Origin: Powellomyces hirtus
Lineage: Eukaryota; Chytridiomycota; Chytridiomycetes; Spizellomycetales; Powellomycetaceae
Direction of reading: 5' to 3'
DNA length: 64,000 bases
NCBI GenBank assembly: GCA_025526995.1
Contig: JAHLKG010000023.1
Span: 496,001-560,000, forward strand
Part shown: positions 37,716 to 48,900 of the stretch, piece by piece
How positions within the stretch are numbered: position 1 is the first letter of the stretch
How the letters are laid out: every line of letters starts with the position of its first letter
Position numbers and translations under genes: made by a program
The notes under the pieces: model-generated
Seen by the model: the letters and a program-made list of their open reading frames with translations, nothing else
The model's database searches: none
Told to the model about the DNA's origin: nothing

Positions 37716-40335
37716 ATGGGAAATGCCGGTTCTGACACTGGGAGGCATTACCCTCCGCCGCCTCATCATCCTCAGAACCAATACGAGGCACACAACAGTT
37801 CAACGGGTGGCTTGAAGCAAGATGGCAACACCACGGGACGAGCTGCTAGCGGCTGGTTCGATGAAGAGCAGCAGCAACTAAGAGGCAAAACCATCAGCAC
37901 GGGAGACCTGCAGAATCAAAGTCGCAAAGCTTTGTCGACATATGATCCAGAAGGTTGTGGAGAAAATCCAGGGTTCTCGACTGGGAGGTTGCGGATTATC
38001 GAGAGCCGTGAGGTCCCGGACGACGACGGTGTCCTTCAACCACAGCACACGCATCCGGATTACCGGTCGACTGGAAGCGCGGCCGGATCACTTATACGTG
38101 GAGCAAAGATCGGGTCTGCTTTTGATATTGATGTTGAGAAAGGCAACGGATCCGAGACGCCCACGAACAGCTTTAGTCAATCCGGAGTACGGAAGGGCAG
38201 CTGGGCTGAGACCATGGCGGGAGTGGTGGATGGTTTTCTGCTTGCTGCGGGTAGCGTTGTCAAAGATACAGTCCGCGACTGGGAGAATCCACATCACCAG
38301 ACATTTATGCCTCATGATGTTGATTATGGAGGAGGGCGGATGCCAGGCGCTTTCAAGCCTCAGCCAGGTGCGTTATCGGCTGAGCGGACGATTGTTCTCA
38401 CAGTAACTTCCCTGACTTTCCTGGCAATAACTTGTGTTGGTTCCTGTATCAGTGGCGCCGTCATCGAAAGCGAAGCCCGCCATAAGCCTGGCTACTCTCG
38501 ACTCTGTGGAGGATGGGCATCAACATCCATCAGCAGAGGATATGCTCTCTCAACCCATTGAAGTGCCGCATACCGGAGAAGATCGAGTGACATCGGCATT
38601 ATCGCGTCAACTTCAAAAGTTGGAATTAAAACCGCAACCAATATCACACCCACTGGAGATTTGCGCTCCGCAGAACTCTGAGCAAATACCACCAAATCAC
38701 CGATACCACCTCCCAGCCATTTCCACTCAACCGCTGAGCATTCCTCAATTTTCAGCGCCACCAAGCGCCAGAAGGATTGATGGTGAACCGTACCCGCCAC
38801 AATCTGCAATTCCGCATTCACCACCAAAGGACATTGGAGATGGGATTCTTGCTCGACGTGCATACAACAACAATAACGTAACTGCGTCCCCGCTCCCAGT
38901 CCCGGTACCTGTGGTTCTCCAAGAAAAGCAGCCGGCAAACCGTCAGAACCAGCACCACACCGATGAGTCACCGCTATCCCCGAATTCTGAGAAGGAGGAG
39001 CAGCAACGATTGCGCGCGCCGAAATTGAGCCGGATAACAAAATATAACTCGTGCTCTACATTGTTTGTTGAGTCGACAATATCCAATTCTGATTTAACAG
39101 ATACCTTACGATGGTAAGCCCCTGCATTCCTCCCAACTATCTCTCTATGTTGTTTTTTATTGAACATTACATGCCTGGCACCCAGTGTTGCCAGTGCTCT
39201 TGTCAATCACATGAAGAACCCGCCATCTCGACATGAGGGGTTGCCAGATATCCTTTCTGAAGAGCTGCATCCTCTATCGGTAAGATGATCTCTTGTTTAA
39301 CTCCTACTTAATTATTGATGGCGATGAATCGTGCTGACATTTGTGATGCAGAATCACATTCGCTTCCACCGTCGCAAACCGCGGGAAGACGACGTATTTC
39401 GGTTTCTGGAATGCCTGTTCAACGCCGCTGAGCTGACCGCCGAATGCGGTATCATAACACTGGTACAGGCTCAAATGCAACTTCTCACTCCAACTGTCTC
39501 TTATTTACAAGCTAGACTTTTAATTTGCTTTCGCCCTTTCGCGCCACAGATATACATCGAACGACTGCTTAAAAACGCTCAACTCCATATCACCGCGGGC
39601 AACTGGACACGTATCGTTCTGGGAGCCTTGCTCCTTGCCTCAAAAGTGTGGGACGATCATGCTGTGTGGAACGTGGACTTTGTGCAAATTTTTCCCGATG
39701 TGGCCGTTGATGACATGTAAGCAAACATCCTCGAAGCCCTTGCATCATTGTGTGGTCCCAGAAGCTTATTGTGTCGCGAAACCCTAGGAATGACCTGGAA
39801 CGATATTACATAGCCACACTCGAGTTCAATGTCAATATTAAGTCGTCCGAGTATGCCAAATACTATTTCTCGCTGCGGGAACTGACAGAAAATAGTAACC
39901 GGCAAAGCGACGAAGAACGGAAGCCGTTGACGACGCGCGATGTAGGGTTGCTCGATGTACGTGGTTGCCAGGCGCTTCACTCTATTTTGCAGATATTCTG
40001 GAGCTAAAGCTCTCTCCCTTGTCTGCTTTCAGGCTCGTCAACCACGTCCAACGACACCCATCCCGTTACAACCCCTCTCCAGTAGTGGGACAGCTCCACT
40101 GCTGCTGCCGCTGTCTCATGCCGCTGCACCCACGCGGTCATTCTCGCCATCGTACAAAGCATCACCAACACCGTCAAACAAGTCGGGATTAAACACATCG
40201 CTAACTCCGCGTGGTCTCAACGACGCCGCAGCTGCTGCGGCCGCCCTTCCGCGCAACGCACTCGCTGGATCCCTACGTCGCTCGGCGAGCGACTACATCT
40301 TTGTTCCATCCAAACCGTTTGCGACGATACTGTAG
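37716..40335 (+). CDS. CCNY: Cyclin Y homologue
   Basis: Exons 37716-38367, 38453-39113, 39186-39279, 39352-39462, 39550-39716, 39788-39956 and 40033-40335 join in frame to 718 aa. The N-terminus MGNAGSD fits an N-myristoylation signal, as in animal Cyclin Y, which is anchored at the plasma membrane. After ~400 disordered residues, the conserved block opens with YNSCSTLFVESTISNSDL. The cyclin box follows: LFNAAELTAECGIITL, then YIERLLKNAQ, NWTRIVLGALLLASKVWDD, VWNVDFVQI, DLERYYIATLEFNVNI and YAKYYFSLREL. In animals Cyclin Y partners PCTAIRE/PFTAIRE kinases (CDK14/CDK16). The protein is longer than the ~340-aa human form because of N- and C-terminal disordered tails. Every junction restores a Cyclin Y-like motif, which supports the model. 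Confidence 0.9.
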
Positions 40336-40697
40336 ATCTTTCGCCAATCGACGGACTGCTCAGACCCTTTCTGTCATTTCTGTTACATTAGTTATTCAAT
40401 CTATATGCTCGCTCTGTCGCTTTGCAACAGTCGATTGTGCTACATTTGAAGGCAGCTTTCTTCGCTCATTGTGCGCTGACTCAGAAAAGAAATGCTGTTG
40501 GTGGAACCTACTACCCACTTCAAGAAGAGTAAAAAGAGTGCAAATCAGTTCTGATCTCAATGCATATTTTGCAAACGTATTCATGCAATTTATTGTAACC
40601 TCCTATGCAAAAACAAACAAAAACCGCCCGCCGCTAAACCCAACCTCAACCAAGCCGTACCTCCACTCTCGCAAACTTCAGAGGGTTTCATTGACCT
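40336..40697. other. Intergenic region, 3' of Cyclin Y
   Basis: A/T-richer DNA between the Cyclin Y stop and the SOD relic. Nothing else is seen. Confidence 0.45.
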
Positions 40698-40950
40698 CTA
40701 AAGTGTGAAGTGTGCGGAAGCCAAGATGCTGGTCAAGCTCCCCGCCACGTCTCCGAGATCATCAAACTGACAGGTGGGAGCATTGGGAGCACAGTGCGTC
40801 TTGTAAAATGGGCTGAAATTACCGCCGGCGGCTGTGCGTGCGTAGGAGATGTCGCCGAATTTGTTGATGTGGAATCCGTGCGTCAAACCGTCGCACTTGA
40901 CCTTCATAACGGCAGGGGCGAAGCCGAACTGGCACCATCTTGATGGTCGC
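40698..40950 (-). pseudogene. Cu/Zn superoxide dismutase relic
   Basis: The minus-strand frame 40907-40698 reads CDGLTHGFHINKFGD, AAGGNFSPFYKTHCAPN and DDLGDV, which lines up with the Cu/Zn-SOD core (GLTPGLHGFHIHEFGD, SAGPHFNP, KHGAP, VGDLGN). Metal ligands are lost: the second His of HxH is Asn, the bridging His is Asn, and the His before GDLGN is Phe; the disulphide Cys is Arg. The frame stops right after this core, so the C-terminal third is absent. No intact N-terminal strand could be read upstream; the next ~40 codons may continue in another frame. It is a truncated, decayed copy, and an exapted non-enzymatic protein is unlikely. Confidence 0.6.
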
Positions 40951-41257
40951 GGTTATGTTAGCGCCAAAGGTGACATCCGGGGTAACGTTGGTGAAACCTC
41001 TTGTGACGGCCGTGAGATGGCGGGCATGACCGAAACGTAATTACGCATAGTGCAGTCCTCTAACTCCGACCATTGCGCAAGTATTGTAGCCCGCTGCGGC
41101 GGGATGGGCTTTGGCCGACAAAGGTCCTTATGAGCAGCAAAAAGCTTTGCTGATGGTGGTCCTTTTTCTTGAGGACCCCGCGGCCGGCGCCTCCCTCCCC
41201 GGCCATGTCCAAAGCATTTCGTGACATCTTTTTCACGCACACCTTCCCCGAGTTACA
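40951..41257. other. Unassigned DNA between the SOD relic and inverted-repeat elements
   Basis: GC-rich stretch. Reading frames here show no recognisable family. It may hold decayed 5' sequence of the SOD relic. Confidence 0.35.
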
Positions 41258-41616
41258 ATGCTTCCTGGCACTGTGTCATGTCTTCCCCCAGCCAGTAAGC
41301 GGGGTTGACTAGCCATTTGATTTTCAAGGCCACTGCTGATTGCCGGTTGGAACCGGGGTTTCTTCGGCTGCCTCCAGCCAGCAAAGATGCTGTTGGGGAT
41401 GCCTGCCAAAGCAGCGTCGTCAGCTTGCTTCGTTTTCTTAACCTGAGTGGGGGGGGGGGGGGGGGATCTCATCGTTCTGCCAGTCAGCGAGCCGCTTCAA
41501 GCCTGTGTGCGCACACAAAAACAAAAAAATTCACCAGTGGCTTAAAAAATCAAATGGCTGGTCAGCCACCCATACCAGACTATTTGGTGGAAGACATGAC
41601 AGTGCCAGGAAGCATT
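41258..41616. mobile_element. MITE-like element A (~359 bp) with ~80-bp imperfect TIRs
   Basis: The left end (ATGCTTCCTGGCACTG, then TCATGTCTTCC, then AGCCATTTGATTTT) is the reverse complement of the right end (41533-41616), with about 80% match over ~80 bp by eye. The interior holds a 17-G run at 41449-41465 and no ORF. No target-site duplication is certain. Confidence 0.65.
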
Positions 41617-41976
41617 AGGGGGTTTCAAACATGGGGTTTTCGGCGTTAGTTCAGTAAATAATACTGACGTTACCGTGTTCTGGGCCCCTCGTCCCTGTGT
41701 TTGGGAATTCGGTAACGGGGGGCACGGAACGCGTCCGATTGGCTGTTTCCTCCCGAACTACTGACGTTAGTTTATTTTTCTATCGACCTCTGGAGGTCGA
41801 TTTTTGAGTTACTGACGCGTTTTTCATAGTCGTCCCTAAGAAACTAGCAGCGCAACTATCGTCGCAAAAAAGGGGCATTCAAATATAAAAGCAAAAAAAG
41901 AAAAAAGTGTGGCTTATCCAGTCAAATTTTTACTGACGGAAAACGCGTCAGAAGTTTTCGATGTTTGAAACCCCCT
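41617..41976. mobile_element. MITE-like element B (~360 bp) with 16-bp TIRs
   Basis: AGGGGGTTTCAAACAT (41617-41632) is perfectly inverted at 41961-41976. The interior repeats GACGTTA and ACTGACG motifs and has a central hairpin, ATCGACCTC/GAGGTCGAT (41782-41801, 2-nt loop). It abuts element A directly. No ORF. Confidence 0.55.
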
Positions 41977-42181
41977 TGTAGTGGTACTAAAAGTGTTGGG
42001 AAACCTCGGGGAAGATGTGCATCTGTCCAAGAAAAACAGAGTTCTTTGAAAGTAGGCGAGGATTTGAGATCGTGGTTGGTGGTTCAAATATTGGTTCCAA
42101 CGACGGTTCAAGCCAGCCAAGCAGCCGGAAATTACGCGTCTGTATGAAGGGCTGCTGTTCTTCACCTGGCCTGGACCTCAT

Positions 42182-42225
42182 CTTATTCTCATCTTATTCT
42201 CATCTTCTTCTCATCTTCTTCCATT
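42182..42225. repeat. TCTCATCTTAT microsatellite
   Basis: Four to five imperfect copies of an 11-12 bp unit (TTCTCATCTTAT, TTCTCATCTTC). Confidence 0.6.
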
Positions 42226-42425
42226 CCTCCTCGTCTGTCTTATTCCCGCCTCTCTCAATCTCTCTTCAATTGAAAGTATTAACGCCGAGCGCATCCATTC
42301 CTTCGCTCATCAACCTCCTGCCGTTTCCAAGCGGACGTGGTAATTGAAGTGGGTAGTGGGTAGTGGGGAAACGAGATAAAATTCCTGCCACACATGATGC
42401 CTTGGTCAATACCGGAGTATGTTCT

Positions 42426-43200
42426 GGCAGGTCATGATCCCATCTTGATGGGGGGACGCCTGGGGTATGGCGTTTGCATCTCTCTGTGAGAGCGCAATCG
42501 TACCATATGACGTTCAAGCGGGAGAAGGGGCCGTGGAAGCATCTTGTTAAGTGCTTCATTGGTGGGGCGAGACACAGAGCGCCTTCTCCTAAGTGTTAGC
42601 GTCTCCATACCTATGGGGGCCAGGGACGTCATGTGTGAGCAGGTCAAAGTGGGCTAAGGGCACCGGCTGGTCCGGCAGGTCATGATCCCGTCTTGATGAA
42701 TGAGGTCCAGCAGGTCGTGATCCATCATGATTTTGGGGGGACGCCTGGGGTATGGCGTTGGCGTTTCTCTCTGTGAGAGCGCAAACGTACCAGATGACGT
42801 TAAAAAGCAGGAGACTGGGCCGTGGAAGCATCTTGTTAAGTGCTTCATTGGTGGGGCGAGACACAGAGCGCCTTCTCCTAAGTGTTAGCGTCTCCATACC
42901 TATGGGGGCCAGGGACGTCATGTGTGAGCAGGTCAAAGTCGGCTAAGGGCACCGGCTGGTCCGGCAGGTCATGATCCCGTCTTGATGGATGAGGTCGAGC
43001 AGGTCGTGATCCATCATGATTTTGGGGGGACGCCTGGGGTATGGCGTTGGCGTTTCTCTCTGTGAGAGCGCAAACGTACCAGATGACGTTAAAAAGCGGG
43101 AGACTGGGCCGTGGAAGCATTGTGCTTCACCTCGAGACACGCAGCGCTTTCTTCCAAGCTTTTATGTCTCCATACCTACACCCTCCCCTAACAACGTGAT
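42426..43200. repeat. Tandem repeat, unit ~289 bp, three copies
   Basis: GGCAGGTCATGATCCC recurs at 42426, 42674 and 42963. Copy 1 lacks about 41 bp, copy 2 is full length, and copy 3 decays near its end. Copies 2 and 3 are almost identical. ORFs on the minus strand repeat with the unit and are not accepted as genes. Confidence 0.85.
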
Positions 43201-45002
43201 GTGGTGCATGAAAATCTAACTTCCTTTCTCTTCTTGTTTTTCGGTCTTGCATGTGTGTACACGAGGGATTCCGCGCAGCCACTTCAGGTTAGTGATGAAA
43301 TGGCCATCACTCATCAGACCACGCGCCTCTATTTTCTATCTCAAATGCTAAATTACTTCTTTATGTTACAGAACAATCCAATACGCTATGCACGAGATTC
43401 TCAAACGCAAAGTATGTCTTTTGTGCGCCTCATGGAATTTCACCGCACCATGCAACTCATATGTTCCAGAAACTGTCATCAGCGCAGAAGTGACTGTAGA
43501 CCTGAGAGCTCGTAGGCTGCTTCGGAGAACGGCACATGTCATCGGGACGGTCGCCGACCTATTACCCATTCGAGAGATATCATTTCTTAATTGCTGTCTT
43601 TTCGCTCTAACACCATGTAATATTAACAACTGTTGATAATACGAACTAAAATAATAAACACCAAATCATTTTAAAATGAATCCGTCGTCCATCCCTTACT
43701 CATCTTAAGAGCAACTGTGACATACCACAAATGGCGGAACAATCCAAGACGCGCACACTCAAATTGCCAAATCCGCTCATTGCTGCTGCCAGTGTTCGCA
43801 TCGGGTGAAGGAAATCCAAGTGATGTGTCCTGGTGAATGTACGATATCAGGGGGACTCTTTCATCGCGTCCGATGGGGAGTATTTTGACGAGAAAGTTTT
43901 TTGTATCTAAACTTTTCGGCGACAAACTAGCAGAACCGCACGATGACATGGTGGTCGTCACCAGTTCTAGCTTAGGTCTGGGCAACAACATGTCGCCACT
44001 TGCAACGAATGGAATTTATCATGTCAACGTTACATCCAACCTATCCATCTACTATCCATCAGAGATGGATCGGCACAAGCTGACGTGCGTTGGGCCCTGG
44101 ATCTGTAATCTGTTCTAGGAGCCAGCTTAGGCAATGTTACTTGGGAAGCTGAATACTCATCATTTGACAGGCTCTCCAGGCCCACTCCGCAGGGCACGGA
44201 AGCAAGGAAAGTTGTGGATTAGACGGTTCGCCTACCACTGTCTTCAGTGCAACTTTCATCCAGCGATGTGAGCAAACTGATGCTGAGCAGGCAAATTTGG
44301 TCATTTAAACCCAGCGGTTGAACGGCATTCGCAGCGCCCATTGGCACGGCGTCTTCCCCGGAACATAAACCTTGGTCCGTTTTTTCTCATTGTAGAGTTC
44401 TGCTTCTGATATATTTTTGCACAGCGCTACTTAACCTCACGCCAGCAGTCGAGTTCACGGTGTAAGCTCCACAGTCGAATTGTTGCTGTACACCGTGAAC
44501 CCCTGCAGCGACCAATCCACGTGCTTTTTTGACGTTGGACACACGAAAGAATTTGCGTGTGTATACGTCCCACTTTTGACGCAAACCCATTAAAAAAGGT
44601 CACCACTATGTCGACGTGTTTCCACGTTTGAGAGGAGATATAGGTCAACCACTGCCCGGCAAACGCTCATCAGATGGAAGTTTAGACGCCAGTTTCAGAC
44701 AAAACCAATGTGACAAAGCCCATGTTTCGGATGCAAATCCAACACCAACATTCTGTTCCAAATGTGAGTGGAACAGCGCTTTTCCCCATCTTCTTTCCAA
44801 CATTATTTGGCGACAATCTTGGCCGGTGATTCACCTGAATTCCACTTCTCCCTTTCGGGAATTTGGCGCTCGAGGCATGTTCCTGTCCTTGATTTTTTGC
44901 ATCGATGTGGCGGCACGGCCATCGATTGTCAAAAACGTCCATTAAACCCGGGGACAAACAGCGGAAATAGTTCACATTTTGTTGCGGAGCATCTGTGATT
45001 TT
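43201..45002. other. Unassigned accessory DNA
   Basis: No recognisable gene in 1.8 kb. Short frames here have no family signal. A 12-bp perfect inverted repeat with a 24-nt loop lies at 44453-44500. Confidence 0.4.
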
Positions 45003-45018
45003 ATTGCAAAAAAGGTTT

Positions 45019-45077
45019 AATTGAGCGCTTATGGGCTGCTAATTGAGCGCCTATGGCAGCTAATCGAGCGCTTATGG
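45019..45077. repeat. Three subterminal repeats of the Plavaka element
   Basis: AATTGAGCGCTTATGG, AATTGAGCGCCTATGG and AATCGAGCGCTTATGG start at 45019, 45041 and 45062. The spacing of 21-22 bp is two helical turns, as expected of transposase-binding sites. Confidence 0.7.
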
Positions 45078-45576
45078 ACTCCCACAAGCGCCAAACAGAT
45101 CAATCCAATTGTGTAAGGGAGTCGTTGGTTAATGCTTGACTGGGAAAGATCCCTGAGTCCTGGATATTGGTAGAATGTGCAAACTGGCCCGGGAACCCGC
45201 TATCCACGGTGAAAGAGTTGCCATAGGTTAAGGGCGGAGCAGAGTTGGCGGGACCTGCAAACGCCGAGATTGGGGGGAGATGATCGACTTCATCGTCAGA
45301 ATCCTCGTCCTCTGGCAGGATTGGGCTAGGCTCCATTCTGAAATTGGCTTCAGAATTGGCCATGGACTGGCGCCGGCAAGTGTCTTCATCTTCGCCCTCA
45401 TCCGAGTCTGGCACCGCACCTTTCCAGAGCGCCAGATCCTGAGAGACAACCGTGCTTAGGAAAGTCGCCTGTTCCGAGGGTGGATACTTGAAGATAGCCG
45501 CTAAATAATCCTCCACAGTCGACCACAGAAGCTCGCTCTTCTGGTCTGGTGTTTTTCCCTTCTTCTCAAGCGCTTC

Positions 45577-45942
45577 TATTGGAAATATCAGCACTTCCAG
45601 TACTTTATCGGAATTGCAGAGGAATGACCGAATTTGATGCAGCCTCCAGTATACTCCGTAAAGGGGGGGTTACAGAGCTCTTCTGTGATGCAGTTGACGA
45701 TGTAGCATTGTCAGATGCACGGAGATGTAATGTATGTGAATGTATTTTATGTCTTAAAGTGTTATCGGTAATGTCTCGCTTCGAGCGTTCTAATCTACTT
45801 TTTCTCCATTCGGTGATCACACGTGATCCAATTCAGCTCTTAGCGTTACCGGTATGGCAGTCACGCGTTCTAGTCGGAGAATCCAAGTAAGGATCTAATG
45901 TAAGGACCAAACGTTGAGTACGCAAGTCTCAACATTCCAATA
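45577..45942 (-). repeat. 3' LTR of copia-1
   Basis: About 96% identical by eye to 50815-51181. It is bounded by the GCTTC duplication outside and a polypurine tract inside. Confidence 0.95.
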
Positions 45943-45953
45943 CACCCCCTGTC
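45943..45953 (-). promoter_or_regulatory. Polypurine tract of copia-1
   Basis: ACAGGGGGTG on the minus strand directly precedes the 3' LTR, as needed for plus-strand DNA priming. Confidence 0.75.
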
Positions 45954-45981
45954 CAAGCAATCAATCCGCGATGATGGGATT

Positions 45982-48900
45982 TTACTCATTCGGGAGCTCC
46001 GTCGTGGACGTTTTCGTCATTGGCGTGATGGTGTTGCCGTAGTGCTTGATGCACATGTTTTTGCGATGGTGTTTGAATGCCGGGGCCGGTAAGGGCTTTG
46101 TAAGTGAGTCGGCGACCATCTCAGCCGTAGGCAAGTACTCCAGATGAATCTCCTTGTCGACGTGATCACGGATGAGGTGATGTCGAATGTCGATGTGCTT
46201 GGTACGGGCGTGATGCACGGGATTCATTGCCAGCGAGATGCATGACTGGTTATCTTTGTAGATTGTTGTGGGTCGAGCATTTTCATCGAGATATTCGAGG
46301 ATTTGAAGTTCTTGCAGAAGTGAGCGAAGCCAGATTGTCTCTTGAGTGGTGAAGGAAAGTGCCATGTATTCAGCTTCGGTGGATGAGAGAGCAACGGTGG
46401 GTTGGCGCTTCGAAGCCCAAGTAACGGGGCCCGCATTTCCCATGTAGTAAAGGTAGCCAGTGATTGACCGTCGATCAATGATATTGTTTCCCCAATCGGC
46501 ATCGCTGTAGCCGCGAAGGGTAACGTTATTTCCGCCGATGCAGAGGCTGTAGTTTGATGTTCCTCGTAGGTAGCGAAGGACGCGCTTTGCAGCTTGCAGA
46601 TGTTGAGGCGAGGGGTTGCTTGCGAAGCGAGAAAGCATATTGACTGCGACAGCGATGTCAGGACGCGTGCATATCATCAGGTACATGAGAGAACCAACGA
46701 TTTCGCGATATTCTCCTTCTTGCGGGTTTGGTGAAGTCTTTGTATTTTCAACTTCGTAGGGTTCAAGCTTGGTCTGGTCCATCGGAGTATTGACGGGCTT
46801 GCAATCTTGCATACCAAAGCGCTCGAGGATGTCATTTACATATGACTCTTGATCGAGATAGATGACGTGTCTTGAGTAATCGCGTCGAACTCTCATTCCT
46901 AGGTAGTGGTTGACTTCGCCTAGGTCTGTCATGTTGAACTCGTTGTGCAGGGATGTCTTGATTGACGAGATTTCCGATTCGGTCTTTGCAAAGATGAGGA
47001 GATCGTCGACGTAGACGGAGATGTACTGCTATGAGTCACTTTCAGGTAGAGTTCTGATGTAGACGGCATTGTCATTTGCCAGACGCTTGAATCCCAAAGA
47101 AGTAAGTTCTTTGTGAAGTAGGGAGTACCATTCGCGCAGAGCTTGTTTCAGACCGTAAAGGGCCTTTCGAAGTCGAAGGATGGTCCCAGGTGGAAAGCCA
47201 GAGCCTTCAGGGGCATAGATTAGGATGGTCTCGGTAACAATCCCATTCAGGAATGCGGTTACTACATCCATTTGATGGCATTTCAAGCCTAGGCTGGCGG
47301 CAAGAGTGAGAAGGACGCGTTGGGTAGCTATCTTGGCAACCGGAGCGTAGGTTTCGTTGTAGTCGATACTGTAGCGTTGTTCGAAGCCTTTCACTACAAG
47401 CTGGGCCTTGTATCGTTGGGGTTGACCATTCAGGTCTCGCTTAATCTTGAATACCCATTTAGTGCGGATGGGCCGTTGATTGTGCGGTAAGGATTTGGGG
47501 TTAATGACTTCCCATGTCTCATTGGTATGAAGGGACTTCAATTCGGCATTTATGGCCTCGGTCCACTTTGGCGCGTCGTCTGATGAGAGCGCTTGTTTGT
47601 AGGTTTGGGGTTCTTTGGTACTTGCAGCCAAAAGAGCGATCGCCGTCTTCTCGTTGATGTAGTCAGCGAAGACCGTCAAATGATTGACATTTTCGAGCGG
47701 TTCCCATGTATTATCTTCGTCTTCGAATCCTAGCCATTTGCAGAGGAATTCGGGGCCTTCCGGGCTGTCACGTGAGTCGAGAATCTCTTCGACTTCGTAG
47801 AGTTCTTCAGGCGGGATGTAGTCTTTTGCTAGTTCGAGTGCTGAGGTTTCGTCGAACGTTACATTGCAAGAAATGACTATTTCTTGACGGTTGTCATCCC
47901 AACAGCGGTAAGCGCCGTCAAATTCATAACCGATGAGTTTGAGACGTGTGGCGCGCGGTGCCAACTTTGAGACTTGTTTTCTCTTGACGAGATGCACGAA
48001 GGCATCGGCCCAAATCACACGAAGGTGAGAAAGTGAGGGCTATTCGCCGTTGAGCCGTTCGTACGGCGAAATGTTGTTATTGGACTTGTGGGGTAGGCGA
48101 TTCCGTAAGTAGACTGATGTAGCCGCTAACTCGGTCCAGAGTTGTTTTGGGATGCCGTATGAGTGTTCCAAAGAACGTATGGTGTCGAACAGAGTGAGGT
48201 TGAACCTTTCTGCTACACTGTTGGACTGTGGGGAATCTGCAGCGGTGAGTTCGTGCAGAATGCCCTTTTTCGAAATGAATTCTTTCAGATGTGATTGACA
48301 AACTCCCCCCCTCGATCAGAATGACGTCGTCTGACCCTTTCGTTGGTCTGTTTTTCGATGAAATTGATGAATTCAACCAATTTTGCAGTAGATTTGCTCT
48401 TTGTCTTCAAGAAGAAGATCCATGTGAAGCGTGAATAGTCATCGATCACAACGAGGGCATATTTCTCATCGCCAACCGCGGGTATGTGCGGACCGTTTAG
48501 GTCAAAATGTAGGTGATTGAGTGGCGTCTTGGACCGTGTCATCGTACCGTTGAATGGTGAGCGCTTGTGCTTACCAAACTCGCAACTTTTGCAGACCTCG
48601 TTGGTCAATGGGAGCTTGAGTTGCTTCATGATGTGAGTGCCGGGATGGCCCAAACGGTGATGCCAGAGGGTTCCTTCGTTGACAGGAGAAGAGGGACCAG
48701 AACAAGCCCCAGAAGAAGCCGCTGAAGCAGCAGCGGAGGCAGTGCTAAATCTGCCTGCCCCCTCTGCAGGGGTGCGTGCCCCCCCCCCCTCCTTTCCGAG
48801 AGCACCGAGGGGACGGTGCTCTGGGGGGGGGGCATCCTCAGTGAGGATGGGGCCGAGGTTCCTGGATGGGGCCGACCAGCCCCGATTTGGGGCAGCCGGC

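Noticed and set aside
42589..43140. Repeated MTCSHMTSLAPIG-type ORFs
   Set aside because: They recur only because the 289-bp DNA unit recurs, and they shift frame between copies. No coding signal.
42426..43200. CRISPR-like array
   Set aside because: Units are ~289 bp with no short repeat/spacer pattern, in a eukaryotic genome. They are ordinary tandem duplications.
43837..44118. 93-codon plus-strand ORF
   Set aside because: No recognisable motif, no promoter or splice support, and the length is expected by chance.
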